NCBI GenBank assembly: GCA_900770645.1
Contig: CAAGKY010000120.1
Location: forward strand, 1-8,260
Origin: Bacilli bacterium
GTDB lineage: Bacteria; Bacillota_I; Bacilli_A; ML615J-28; CAG-313
Direction: 5' to 3'
Length of the DNA: 8,260 nt
How positions within the stretch are numbered: position 1 is the first letter of the stretch; each line of letters starts with the position of its first letter. The notes beneath the pieces were generated by a model. The model was not told the origin of the DNA, did no database searches, and was given only the letters and a program-made list of their open reading frames with translations. Below are positions 1 to 6,051 of this stretch, in pieces. A program made the position numbers and the translations under genes.

Positions 1-214
1 AGGATTAGTTGAAGTATTATTAAATGTAAAAGCTGAAGGTAAAGTATTAATCGTTTTAGATGAAGCAAATGGAAATGTTGAATTAGCAGGAAGAAATCTT
101 CCATATGCTTGTGTAGAAAACGTTAATCATGTATCTGTATACCAAATGAAAAATGCATCTTGCGTAATTATGACTAAAGGCGCAATTGCAAGATATGAGG
201 AGGTATTAAAATAA
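1..214 (+). CDS. rplD: Large-subunit ribosomal protein L4 (uL4), C-terminal part
   Basis: Only the last 70 codons are present; the first complete codon is at base 2 and the TAA stop is at 212-214. The fragment reads GLVEVLLNVKAEGKVLIVLD and ends in AIARYEEVLK. It matches the C-terminal half of L4, where a region resembling 'vlivld' is followed by a conserved-asparagine stretch (here RNLPYACVENVNHVSVYQMK) and a final helix after 'VIMTKGAI'. L4 binds 23S rRNA early in assembly, and its loop, not present here, lines the exit tunnel. In Escherichia coli L4 also represses its own S10 operon; whether that holds here cannot be judged because the leader is outside the window. The last base of its stop codon is the first base of the rplW ATG (TAATG), and the rplW SD site lies inside this gene. 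Confidence 0.93.
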   Translation, partial: GLVEVLLNVKAEGKVLIVLDEANGNVELAGRNLPYACVENVNHVSVYQMKNASCVIMTKGAIARYEEVLK

Positions 215-498
215 TGAAATCAATGTATGATATTATTATTAAACCAATCATTACTGAAAAATCTGCTCAATTAGTTGAAAATTTACAATACACTTTCGAA
301 GTGCAAAAAGATGCTAACAAAGTAGAAATTAAAAACGCAATTGAAAAGATTTTCAATGTTAAAGTAGTAGCTATCAGAACAATCAATGTTCATCGTAAAG
401 CTAAGAGAATGCAAAGATATCAAGGATTTAAACCAGCATACAAAAAAGCAATCGTAAAACTTGCTCCTGGTCAATCTATTGATGCATTTGAATTATAG
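214..498 (+). CDS. rplW: Large-subunit ribosomal protein L23 (uL23)
   Basis: A 94-residue protein of normal length for the family. It begins with the family hallmark: YDIIIKPIITEKS at residues 5-17. Glu15 in the TEK triplet aligns with E. coli Glu18, the known docking residue for trigger factor at the tunnel exit; L23 also contacts SecY and signal recognition particle in characterised bacteria. The middle contains the usual 'DANKVEIKNAIEKIFNVKV' segment (33-51), followed by a basic loop with RKAKRMQRYQGFKPAYKKA (61-79) and the ending 'KLAPGQSID'. The ATG at 214 is chosen because GAGGAGG at 197-203 stands 10 bases upstream; the ATG at 223 would be farther away. The start overlaps the rplD stop by one base, implying coupled translation. 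Confidence 0.97.
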   Translation: MKSMYDIIIKPIITEKSAQLVENLQYTFEVQKDANKVEIKNAIEKIFNVKVVAIRTINVHRKAKRMQRYQGFKPAYKKAIVKLAPGQSIDAFEL

Positions 499-510
499 GA
501 GGAAAGTATA

Positions 511-1341
511 ATGCCAGTTAGAAAGTATAAACCAACGACTAATGGTCTTCGTAACATGTCAGTATTAACTTATGAAGAAATTACTACTGATACTCCTGAG
601 AAAAGTTTACTTGTAACTTTAAACAAGAAGGCTGGTCGTAATGCTAGCGGGAAAATCACTGTTCGCCATAAAGGTGGTGGAGCTAAGAGAAAATATCGTA
701 TTATCGATTTCAAACGTAATAAAGATGGTGTTGTTGGTAAAGTAGCAACTATCGAATACGATCCAAATCGTAGTGCAAATATCGCTTTAATCCAATATGT
801 TGATGGTGAAAAGAGATACATCATTGCTCCTAAAGATTTAACAGTAGGTATGGAAGTTGTTTCTGGTGAAACTGCAGATATCCGTGTTGGTAACGCATTA
901 CAAATTGCTAATATCCCAGTTGGTACAATGGTTCACAATATTGAATTATATCCAGGTCATGGTGGACAATTAGCAAGAGCTGCGGGAACAAGTGCACAAA
1001 TCTTAGGTCGTGAAGAAAAATACGTTTTAGTTAGATTACAAAGTGGTGAAGTTCGCCGCGTACTTGGAAATTGCCGTGCAACAGTTGGTGTTGTTGGTAA
1101 TGCCGATCATGAATTAGTAAACATTGGTAAAGCAGGACGTACACGTCATATGGGTATTCGCCCAACTGTTCGTGGTTCTGTTATGAACCCTAACGATCAC
1201 CCTCATGGTGGTGGGGAAGGTCGCCAACCAATTGGACGTAGAGCACCAATGACTCCTTGGGGTAAAGTTGCTTTAGGTCTTAAAACAAGAAAAAAGAAAA
1301 ATAAATCGAATCGTCTTATCGTTCGTCGTAGAAATGGTTAG
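511..1341 (+). CDS. rplB: Large-subunit ribosomal protein L2 (uL2)
   Basis: A 276-residue protein of the usual L2 length. L2 is one of the most conserved ribosomal proteins; it bridges the subunits and supports the peptidyl-transferase region of 23S rRNA. Visible landmarks are the N-terminal RNA-binding stretch 'GKITVRHKGGGAKRKYRIID' (47-66), the middle 'VHNIELYPGHGGQLARAAG' (141-159), and the C-terminal signature 'MNPNDHPHGGGEGR' (225-238), which carries the conserved histidines His230 and His232; E. coli His229, in the same motif, has been linked to peptidyl-transferase activity. The tail (259-275) is rich in Arg and Lys, as expected. The start at 511 follows AGGAGG at 497-502, which itself overlaps the TAG stop of rplW. 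Nothing is unusual in the protein. Confidence 0.98.
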   Translation: MPVRKYKPTTNGLRNMSVLTYEEITTDTPEKSLLVTLNKKAGRNASGKITVRHKGGGAKRKYRIIDFKRNKDGVVGKVATIEYDPNRSANIALIQYVDGEKRYIIAPKDLTVGMEVVSGETADIRVGNALQIANIPVGTMVHNIELYPGHGGQLARAAGTSAQILGREEKYVLVRLQSGEVRRVLGNCRATVGVVGNADHELVNIGKAGRTRHMGIRPTVRGSVMNPNDHPHGGGEGRQPIGRRAPMTPWGKVALGLKTRKKKNKSNRLIVRRRNG

Positions 1342-1359
1342 AAAGGAGTACTCTAGAAT

Positions 1360-1632
1360 ATGTCACGTTCACTTAAAAAAGGTCCTTTTATTGATGAACA
1401 TTTAATGAAGAAAGTTGAAGCATTAAATGCAAGCAATCAAAAGAAAGTAATTCAAACATGGTCAAGAAGATCAACAATTTATCCTGATTTCGTTGGACAC
1501 ACAGTAGCAGTTCACAATGGTAAAACTCATTTACCTATTTATGTAACTGAAGATATGGTAGGTCATAAATTCGGAGAATTTGCTCCTACAAGAACTTACC
1601 GTGGTCACGGAAAAGATAAGAAATCTAGATAA
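1360..1632 (+). CDS. rpsS: Small-subunit ribosomal protein S19 (uS19)
   Basis: A 90-residue protein, close to the usual length of about 92. S19 sits in the head of the 30S subunit with S13 and touches the A-site finger of 23S rRNA. It opens with the family start MSRSLKKGPF, includes 'IQTWSRRSTIYPDFVGHTVA' (31-50), and carries the S19 signature MVGHKFGEFAPTRTYRGH at residues 66-83. The start is preceded by AAAGGAG at 1342-1348, 11 bases upstream of the ATG, lying directly after the rplB TAG stop. The gene ends in TAA at 1630-1632, and the last base also begins an ATG that is not thought to be used (see rplV). Confidence 0.97.
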   Translation: MSRSLKKGPFIDEHLMKKVEALNASNQKKVIQTWSRRSTIYPDFVGHTVAVHNGKTHLPIYVTEDMVGHKFGEFAPTRTYRGHGKDKKSR

Positions 1633-1633
1633 T

Positions 1634-1640
1634 GGAGGGT
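1634..1640 (+). promoter_or_regulatory. Shine-Dalgarno site that fixes the rplV start
   Basis: GGAGGGT lies 6 bases before the ATG at 1647 and 2 bases after the rpsS TAA. The alternative in-frame ATG at 1632 sits across the rpsS stop and overlaps this site; it has no purine-rich site of its own upstream. The placement therefore selects 1647. Confidence 0.85.
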
Positions 1641-1646
1641 GTAATA

Positions 1647-1982
1647 ATGGAAGCAAGAGCAATCGCTAAATCAGTAAGAATCTCTCCAAGAAAAGCAAAA
1701 CTTGTTATTGACTTAATTCGTGGAAAGAAAATTGGCGAAGCAATCGCCATCGTAAGCAATGTAGATAGCACAGTTAAAGAACCTTTATTAAAAGTAATTA
1801 ATAGTGCAATCGCAAATGCTGTTAATAACCAAGGAGCTGACGCAAATGATTTATTTATTAAAGAAATCTTTGCTAACCCAGCACCAATGTTAAAAAGATA
1901 TCGCGCAAGAGCTAAAGGTTCTGGTGCAAGAATTTTAAAAAGAGCTAGCCACTTAACAGTAGTTGTGGCAGACGCTAAGTAA
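1647..1982 (+). CDS. rplV: Large-subunit ribosomal protein L22 (uL22)
   Basis: A 111-residue protein with this start, matching the family (E. coli 110). It begins MEARAIAKSVRISPRKAKLV, the standard L22 opening. The long beta-hairpin that reaches into the exit tunnel covers about residues 78-105, including 'PMLKRYRARAKGSGARILKR' (80-99). The Met-Lys-Arg region, where E. coli macrolide-resistance deletions occur, is present here as MLKR (81-84) with no visible deletion. The frame is open back to an ATG at 1632 that overlaps the rpsS stop, which would add MEGVI. The ATG at 1647 is preferred because GGAGGGT (1634-1640) lies 6 bases upstream, the protein then matches family length, and no SD precedes 1632. 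Confidence 0.96.
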   Translation: MEARAIAKSVRISPRKAKLVIDLIRGKKIGEAIAIVSNVDSTVKEPLLKVINSAIANAVNNQGADANDLFIKEIFANPAPMLKRYRARAKGSGARILKRASHLTVVVADAK

Positions 1983-1993
1983 GGAGGGCACAT

Positions 1994-2656
1994 ATGGGTC
2001 AAAAGGTAAGTCCAATAGGATTGCGTGTTGGTATCATCCGTGATTGGGATACTAAATGGTACGCATCAAAAACTCAAGTTGCTGATTTATTACATGAAGA
2101 TTTAAAAATCCGTAATTTCTTAAATGACTTCTATAAGAACGCTTATGTTGCTCGTATTGAAGTTAAACGTACAGGTAAAAAAGTAATCGTATCTTTACAT
2201 ACTGCTAAACCTGGTGCGGTAATTGGTCGTGAAGGATCTAAGAAAAACGAAGCTGTTAAAAAATTAGAAAAATTAACAGGAAAACATGTATATATTACAG
2301 TTGTTGAAATTAAAAATACAGATATCGATGCTACAATCGTAGCTAGAAAAATGGCTGAAGAATTAGAAAACCGTGCTTCATTCCGCCGTGTTCAAAAAAT
2401 GGCAATTCAAAAAGCTTTAAAAGCTGGAGCAAAAGGTATCAAAACTCAAATCTCTGGTCGTTTAGGTGGAGCTGAAATGGCACGTACAGAAGGATATATC
2501 GAAGGAAGTGTTCCTCTACATACACTTCGTGCAGATATTGACTACGCTACTGCAGAAGCTGCTACTACATATGGTAAATTAGGAGTTAAAGTATGGATCA
2601 ATAAAGGTGAAGTATTAGCTGCTAAACAACCAGTTGCAAAAAAGGAGGACAGATAA
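1994..2656 (+). CDS. rpsC: Small-subunit ribosomal protein S3 (uS3)
   Basis: A 220-residue protein (B. subtilis S3 is about 218). S3 lines the mRNA entry channel of the 30S subunit with S4 and S5. The start MGQKVSPIGLRVGIIRDWD is the family hallmark. A KH domain covers roughly 40-108, with its GxxG loop reading Gly-Arg-Glu-Gly at 78-81. Arg131, Arg132 and Lys135 in 'ENRASFRRVQK' (125-135) align with the E. coli residues reported to support mRNA helicase activity at the entry site. The C-terminal domain has 'ISGRLGGAEMARTEGYIEG' (153-171) and 'VPLHTLRADIDYATAEA' (173-189). TAAGGAGGG at 1980-1988 combines the rplV stop with the SD, 5 bases from the ATG. The final codons contain the SD for rplP. 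Confidence 0.97.
   Translation: MGQKVSPIGLRVGIIRDWDTKWYASKTQVADLLHEDLKIRNFLNDFYKNAYVARIEVKRTGKKVIVSLHTAKPGAVIGREGSKKNEAVKKLEKLTGKHVYITVVEIKNTDIDATIVARKMAEELENRASFRRVQKMAIQKALKAGAKGIKTQISGRLGGAEMARTEGYIEGSVPLHTLRADIDYATAEAATTYGKLGVKVWINKGEVLAAKQPVAKKEDR
2641..2648 (+). promoter_or_regulatory. Shine-Dalgarno site that fixes the rplP start
   Basis: AAAGGAGG lies within the last codons of rpsC, 9 bases before the ATG at 2658. The rplP frame is open further upstream to 2634, but that start would precede this site, so 2658 is selected. Location inside the upstream gene suggests that ribosomes finishing rpsC feed rplP. Confidence 0.85.
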
Positions 2657-2657
2657 T

Positions 2658-3074
2658 ATGTTAATGCCTAAAAGAACTAAATATCGTCGTCCACATCGTA
2701 TTAGTTACGAAGGAAAAGCAAAAGGGTTAGTAAAAGTTACTAATGGTGAATTTGGTTTACAATCACTTGAAGGTGCTTGGGTAACAGATCGCCAAATTGA
2801 AGCTGCCCGTATTGCTATGACACGTTATATGAAACGTGACGGGAAAGTATGGATCAACATCTTCCCTCATATGGTAAGAACTAAGAAACCTCTTGAAGTT
2901 CGTATGGGATCTGGTAAAGGGGCTCCTGATGGATATGTAGCTGTTGTTAAATCAGGAACAGTTATGTTTGAAATCGCAGGTGTTTCAGAAGAAGTTGCAC
3001 GTGAAGCATTACGTTTAGCATCTCATAAATTACCAGTTAAAACAAAATTTGTTGTAAGAGAAAGTGGTGAATAA
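2658..3074 (+). CDS. rplP: Large-subunit ribosomal protein L16 (uL16)
   Basis: A 138-residue protein with this start, within the normal size range. L16 lies near the A-site tRNA elbow and joins the 50S subunit late in assembly. It begins MLMPKRTKYRRPHR, the standard opening for Bacillota (MLLPKR or MLMPKR). Conserved stretches are 'EFGLQSLEGAWVTDRQIEAA' (31-50), 'RIAMTRYMKRDGKVWINIFP' (51-70), the signature 'KPLEVRMGSGKGAP' (77-90) and 'EEVAREALRLASHKLPVKTK' (111-130). Arg82 of the RMGSGKG segment aligns with E. coli Arg81, a known hydroxylation site there. The frame extends upstream to 2634, but the SD and the family start choose 2658. One base separates it from the rpsC stop (TAATATG). Confidence 0.97.
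   Translation: MLMPKRTKYRRPHRISYEGKAKGLVKVTNGEFGLQSLEGAWVTDRQIEAARIAMTRYMKRDGKVWINIFPHMVRTKKPLEVRMGSGKGAPDGYVAVVKSGTVMFEIAGVSEEVAREALRLASHKLPVKTKFVVRESGE
3066..3070 (+). promoter_or_regulatory. Weak Shine-Dalgarno site for rpmC
   Basis: GGTGA, inside the last codons of rplP, is complementary to the UCACC portion of the usual 16S rRNA 3' end and stands 5 bases before the ATG at 3076. It is clearly weaker than the GGAGG cores at most other genes in the window, so expression of rpmC is probably dependent on coupling to rplP. Confidence 0.6.
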
Positions 3075-3075
3075 G

Positions 3076-3309
3076 ATGGCTGCAAAGAAGAATACAAAAG
3101 TTGTAAAAAAATCACAAGTAAATCAAATTCGCGAATTAACTGATGCAGATATTCAAGCTAAAATCGCTGAATTAAAACAAGAATTATTCAACTTGCGTTT
3201 CCAAGCAGCTGTTGGAAAATTAGAAAACACTGCTCAATTACGCAAAGTTAAGAAAGAAATTGCACGTGCTTATACAGTATTAACTGAACGTGCAAGCAAG
3301 GAGGCTTAA
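3076..3309 (+). CDS. rpmC: Large-subunit ribosomal protein L29 (uL29), N-terminally extended
   Basis: A 77-residue protein; typical L29 is about 60-70. L29 is a helical hairpin at the tunnel exit beside L23, where nascent-chain factors dock. The core starts at 'NQIRELTDADIQAKIAEL' (16-33) and carries the family signature 'LFNLRFQAAVGKLENTAQLR' (37-56). Family members usually begin around 'MKANEIREL', so about 13 Lys-rich residues (MAAKKNTKVVKKS) are extra. No ATG, GTG or TTG occurs between codon 1 and the core, so the extension is presumably translated. Two GTG codons lie upstream in frame at 3064 and 3067, inside rplP, but ATG at 3076 is favoured by the GGTGA site and the TAAGATG junction. 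The end of the gene holds the SD for rpsQ. Confidence 0.93.
   Translation: MAAKKNTKVVKKSQVNQIRELTDADIQAKIAELKQELFNLRFQAAVGKLENTAQLRKVKKEIARAYTVLTERASKEA
3298..3304 (+). promoter_or_regulatory. Shine-Dalgarno site that fixes the rpsQ start
   Basis: AAGGAGG lies in the last codons of rpmC, 6 bases before the ATG at 3311. An in-frame GTG at 3290 lies upstream of this site and would add seven residues absent from the S17 family, so 3311 is the start. Confidence 0.85.
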
Positions 3310-3310
3310 T

Positions 3311-3574
3311 ATGGAACAAAGAAATACACGTAAATCATACGTTGGAACAGTTGTTTCTGCAAAAAATGACAAGACAATAACTGTTAAAATCGAATCTTAT
3401 CGTAAGCACCCTTTATATGGAAAAAGAGTAAAATACACAAAGAAAATTGCTGCACATGATGAACAAAATATCGCTAAAGTTGGAGATGTAGTTGAAATTA
3501 TGGAAACTCGTCCATTATCAAAAACTAAACACTGCCGCTTAGTTAAAGTTGTTCAAGAAGCAGTAATCATTTAA
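3311..3574 (+). CDS. rpsQ: Small-subunit ribosomal protein S17 (uS17)
   Basis: An 87-residue protein, exactly the common bacterial S17 length. S17 is a primary 16S rRNA binder in the body of the 30S subunit, with an OB fold. It begins MEQRNTRKSYVGTVVSAKND, has the loop 'YRKHPLYGKRVKYTKKIAAH' (30-49) and the S17 signature GDVVEIMETRPLSKTKHCRL at residues 58-77. The ATG follows the rpmC stop after one base (TAATATG). The stop is a tandem TAA-TAG (3572-3577), and the second stop merges into the rplN SD. The end of this gene is the conventional limit of the S10 operon in other bacteria, but no terminator is visible here. Confidence 0.97.
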   Translation: MEQRNTRKSYVGTVVSAKNDKTITVKIESYRKHPLYGKRVKYTKKIAAHDEQNIAKVGDVVEIMETRPLSKTKHCRLVKVVQEAVII

Positions 3575-3591
3575 TAGGAGGTAATTAGATC

Positions 3592-3960
3592 ATGGTTCAA
3601 CAAGAAACAAGAGTCAATGTAGCTGATAACTCAGGTGCAAAACAATTACTAATTATTAAAGTTTTAGGTGGTTCAATCCACAAAACAGCAAACATCGGAG
3701 ATATCGTTGTTTGTTCAGTTAAAGCTGCTTCAACTGGTGGTCAAGTTAAAAAAGGTGACGTTGTTAAAGCAGTAATCGTACGTACAAAACATGGATTAAA
3801 GAGAGCAGATGGTTCATACATTAAGTTTGATGATAACGCTGCTGTTATCATTAAGGATGACAAGACACCTCGTGGTACACGTATTTTCGGCCCTGTTGCA
3901 AGAGAATTACGTGACGGTGACTTTATGAAGATCGTTTCTCTAGCTCCAGAAGTTCTATAG
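3592..3960 (+). CDS. rplN: Large-subunit ribosomal protein L14 (uL14)
   Basis: A 122-residue protein, the standard L14 length. L14 forms part of the 50S interface, contacts helix 44 of 16S rRNA through an intersubunit bridge, and is the docking point of the silencing factor RsfS in characterised species. The opening MVQQETRVNVADNSGAKQLL fits the family (usually MIQQET). The L14 signature occupies 60-86, with 'KAVIVRTKHGLKRADGSYIK' followed by FDDNAAVII. The conserved 'PRGTRIFGPVARELRDGDFM' is at 93-112. AGGAGGT at 3576-3582 lies 9 bases before the ATG. This is the first gene of the spc operon in other bacteria; here it follows rpsQ by 17 bases without a visible promoter. Confidence 0.98.
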   Translation: MVQQETRVNVADNSGAKQLLIIKVLGGSIHKTANIGDIVVCSVKAASTGGQVKKGDVVKAVIVRTKHGLKRADGSYIKFDDNAAVIIKDDKTPRGTRIFGPVARELRDGDFMKIVSLAPEVL

Positions 3961-3970
3961 GAGGCGACTT

Positions 3971-4336
3971 ATGAAGTTAAAAAAAGGTGATATTGTAGCT
4001 GTTACAACTGGTAAGGATAAAGCTACTAAAGGAACTTATAAAACTGGTGAAATCTTACAAGTTTTCCCTGATGAAAACAAGGTTCTTGTAAAAGGTATCA
4101 ATATTGTAACTAAACATTACCGTCCATCTAACGCTCGTCCAAATGGTGGAATCGAAAAGAAAGAAGCTCCAATCGATGCTTCAAATGTTGCATATTTAGA
4201 TCCTGTTCAAAAGAAACCAACAAGACTTCGCTATGAATATGAAAAAGATGCAAATGGAGAATTTGTATTAAATTCAAAAGGAAAGAAAATCAAATATCGT
4301 GTAGCAGTATTATCTGGTACAAGAATTGATAAGTAG
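3971..4336 (+). CDS. rplX: Large-subunit ribosomal protein L24 (uL24), long C-terminal region
   Basis: A 121-residue protein; L24 is usually 101-105 residues. L24 starts 50S assembly by binding the 5' end of 23S rRNA and sits at the tunnel exit. The KOW motif is at the N terminus (KKGDIVAVTTGKDKATKGTY, 4-23, then KTGEILQVFPDENKVLV). The family segment 'GINIVTKHYRPSNARPNGGI' (42-61) and 'EAPIDASNVAYLDPVQKKPT' (65-84) follow. After 'RLRYEYE' an additional segment of roughly 15 residues (KDANGEFVLNSKGKKI, 92-107) precedes the usual end resembling 'KYRVAVLSGTRID'. The insert is hydrophilic. AGGAGG at 3959-3964 overlaps the rplN TAG stop and lies 6 bases before the ATG. Confidence 0.95.
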   Translation: MKLKKGDIVAVTTGKDKATKGTYKTGEILQVFPDENKVLVKGINIVTKHYRPSNARPNGGIEKKEAPIDASNVAYLDPVQKKPTRLRYEYEKDANGEFVLNSKGKKIKYRVAVLSGTRIDK

Positions 4337-4350
4337 GAAAGGAGTAACAG

Positions 4351-4890
4351 ATGAATAGAGTTTTACAATATTATAAAGAAAATGTAGTAAAAGAACTTAC
4401 TGAAAAGTTTGGTTATACAACTGTTATGCAAGTTCCTAAGATTGAAAAAATCGTAGTTAACATGGGTGTTGGTGATGCAATCTCTAATTCAAAAGCATTA
4501 GATGCAGCTGTTGAAGATTTAACAGCAATCACTGGACAAAAACCATTAGTTACTAAAGCTAAAAAATCAATTGCCGTTTTCAAATTACGTGAAGGTATGT
4601 CAATTGGTGCGAAAGTAACTTTACGTGGAGAAAAAATGTATGAATTCTTTGATAAATTAGTATCAATTTCATTACCACGTGTAAGAGACTTCCGTGGAGT
4701 AAATCCTAACTCATTTGATGGACGTGGAAATTATACAATTGGTATTAAAGAACAATTAATTTTCCCTGAAATCGTATATGATAAAGTATTTAAAGTTCGT
4801 GGTATGGATATCGTTATCGTTACTACAGCTAAGACAGATGAAGAAGGCCGCGCTTTATTAAGCATGCTCGGAATGCCTTTTAGAAAGTAA
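4351..4890 (+). CDS. rplE: Large-subunit ribosomal protein L5 (uL5)
   Basis: A 179-residue protein, the same length as B. subtilis L5. L5 binds 5S rRNA with L18 and places it in the central protuberance; its tip touches P-site tRNA. Visible landmarks are 'VPKIEKIVVNMGVGDA' (28-43), the L5 signature; 'ITGQKPLVTKAKKSIAVFKL' (60-79); 'LPRVRDFRGVNPNSFDGRGN' (108-127); 'YTIGIKEQLIFPEI' (128-141); and the end 'EEGRALLSMLGMPFRK'. AAAGGAGT at 4338-4345 stands 5 bases before the ATG, just after the rplX TAG. In E. coli this rplX-rplE junction holds the S8 repressor site; here the gap is 14 bases and I see no clear mimic, though folding was not possible. Confidence 0.98.
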   Translation: MNRVLQYYKENVVKELTEKFGYTTVMQVPKIEKIVVNMGVGDAISNSKALDAAVEDLTAITGQKPLVTKAKKSIAVFKLREGMSIGAKVTLRGEKMYEFFDKLVSISLPRVRDFRGVNPNSFDGRGNYTIGIKEQLIFPEIVYDKVFKVRGMDIVIVTTAKTDEEGRALLSMLGMPFRK

Positions 4891-4904
4891 GGAGGAATTG
4901 AGAA

Positions 4905-5090
4905 ATGGCTAAAACATCATTAAAAGTAAAATGCAATCGCAAACAAAAATATGCGGTTAGAGAATACACTCGTTGTGAACGTTGTGGAAGACCACATGCA
5001 GTTTATCGCAAATTCAAATTATGTAGAGTTTGCTTCAGAGAACTTGCTTATAAAGGGTTAATTCCTGGCGTTACTAAGGCGAGTTGGTAA
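4905..5090 (+). CDS. rpsN: Small-subunit ribosomal protein S14, zinc-binding type (uS14, type Z)
   Basis: A 61-residue protein, the exact length of the short, zinc-containing S14. The zinc ligands are Cys24, Cys27, Cys40 and Cys43 (CERC and CRVC). The rest is standard: MAKTSLKVKCNRKQKYAVRE at the start and 'FRELAYKGLIPGVTKASW' at the end. S14 assembles late into the 30S head with S3 and S10. Many Bacillota also have a longer zinc-free paralogue elsewhere, induced by zinc shortage under Zur; such a copy cannot be assessed here. Cys10 is an additional cysteine before the zinc pairs. TAAGGAGG at 4888-4895 joins the rplE stop and the SD, 9 bases before the ATG. Confidence 0.97.
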   Translation: MAKTSLKVKCNRKQKYAVREYTRCERCGRPHAVYRKFKLCRVCFRELAYKGLIPGVTKASW

Positions 5091-5105
5091 GAAGGAGGTC
5101 TATCT

Positions 5106-5501
5106 ATGGTTATGACAGATCCAATTGCTGATATGCTTACTAGAATCCGTAATGCAGCACAAATGAAACATGCTGATGTTATGGTTCCAGCTTCAAACTT
5201 AAAACTTGAAGTTCTTCGTATTTTAAAAGAAGAAGGATATATTAGTGATTACGAAAAAACAGAAGATGGTAAACAAGGAATTATCAAAGTAACTTTAAAA
5301 TATATTAACAAAGTTAATGTAATTAAAGGATTAAAGAAAATTTCTAAACCTGGATTAAGAGTATATGCTAAAAGAGACGAATTACCTAAGGTATTAAATG
5401 GTTTAGGTATTGCAATCGTTTCAACATCAAGTGGTGTGATGACAGATCGTGAAGCACGCCAAAAAAACCTTGGTGGAGAAGTTTTAGCATTTGTATGGTA
5501 A
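5106..5501 (+). CDS. rpsH: Small-subunit ribosomal protein S8 (uS8)
   Basis: A 131-residue protein (B. subtilis 132). S8 binds the central domain of 16S rRNA directly and is a translational repressor of the spc operon in E. coli. It begins MVMTDPIADMLTRIRNA, identical in form to the B. subtilis start. The C-terminal signature is at 99-118: GLGIAIVSTSSGVMTDREAR, followed by 'GGEVLAFVW'. 'KKISKPGLRVYAKRDELPKV' (77-96) is also typical. Two ATGs occur, at 5106 and 5112; AAGGAGGT at 5092-5099 lies 6 bases before the first and 12 before the second, and family members start MVMTDPI, so 5106 is used. Confidence 0.97.
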   Translation: MVMTDPIADMLTRIRNAAQMKHADVMVPASNLKLEVLRILKEEGYISDYEKTEDGKQGIIKVTLKYINKVNVIKGLKKISKPGLRVYAKRDELPKVLNGLGIAIVSTSSGVMTDREARQKNLGGEVLAFVW

Positions 5502-5514
5502 GGGGTGAATCGTT

Positions 5515-6051
5515 ATGTCTCGTATAGGTAATAAACACATCGAAATTCCTGCTGGAGTTACTATTGAACAAAACGGTAATACTATCGTAGTTAAAGGTCC
5601 AAAAGGTCAATTAGAATACACATACAATGCAGATTTAACTGTTGAAGTTAATGGAACAGAATTAGTTGTTACTCGTCCAACTGATAACAAAGAACATCGT
5701 TCATTACATGGAACAACAAGAGCTATTATTAACAACATGGTTGTTGGTGTTAACAATGGTTTTGAAAAAGTTTTAGAAATTAATGGTACTGGATATCGTG
5801 CTCAATTACAAGGAAAAACTCTTGTGGTAAATGCAGGTTATTCTCACCCAGTTAATCTTGAAATTCCTGAAGGATTAACTGTTACAGTTCCAAACCCAAC
5901 TGAAGTACATGTTGCAGGATGCGACAAACAATTAGTTGGTCAATTTGCGGCTAACGTACGTATCATTCGTAAACCTGAACCATATAAAGGTAAAGGTATT
6001 CGTTACCAAGGTGAATACGTTCGTCGTAAAGAAGGAAAGAAAGCTAAATAG
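5515..6051 (+). CDS. rplF: Large-subunit ribosomal protein L6 (uL6)
   Basis: A 178-residue protein, the standard L6 length. L6 has two copies of a related alpha/beta domain (about 1-80 and 81-178) and lies near the sarcin-ricin loop and factor-binding site of the 50S subunit. The start is MSRIGNKHIEIPAGVTI. 'VVKGPKGQLEYTYNADLTV' (25-43) and 'HGTTRAIINNMVVGVNNGFE' (65-84) are typical of domain 1. The L6 signature PEPYKGKGIRY is at 154-164, within 'IRKPEPYKGKGIRYQGEYVR' (151-170), then a Lys-rich end. The SD is TAAGGGGTGA at 5499-5508, a one-base departure from the TAAGGAGGTGA consensus that includes the rpsH stop. Confidence 0.98.
   Translation: MSRIGNKHIEIPAGVTIEQNGNTIVVKGPKGQLEYTYNADLTVEVNGTELVVTRPTDNKEHRSLHGTTRAIINNMVVGVNNGFEKVLEINGTGYRAQLQGKTLVVNAGYSHPVNLEIPEGLTVTVPNPTEVHVAGCDKQLVGQFAANVRIIRKPEPYKGKGIRYQGEYVRRKEGKKAK

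Noticed and set aside
570..824. An 84-codon - strand frame inside rplB.
   Set aside because: It is a shadow of rplB, with no supporting signal.
1632..1646. An upstream rplV start overlapping the rpsS stop (TAATG), adding MEGVI.
   Set aside because: There is no SD before it, the good SD lies after it, and family length and sequence fit the ATG at 1647.
1625..2002. A 125-codon open frame on the - strand opposite rplV.
   Set aside because: It lies entirely within the well-supported rplV and its flanks, has no recognisable domain, and is expected as a mirror of AT-rich, repetitive codon use in a conserved gene.
3575..3591. A possible spc-operon promoter or S10-operon terminator between rpsQ and rplN.
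   Set aside because: The gap is 17 bases and filled by the second stop and SD. There is no inverted repeat with a T run and no -35/-10 pair within it; a promoter inside rpsQ cannot be excluded but nothing clear was seen.
4320..4370. An S8-binding mimic of 16S rRNA at the rplX/rplE junction, as in E. coli.
   Set aside because: The gap is 14 bases, dominated by the stop and SD, and I could not see a helix with the bulged core expected. Folding and covariance comparison would be needed to claim one.
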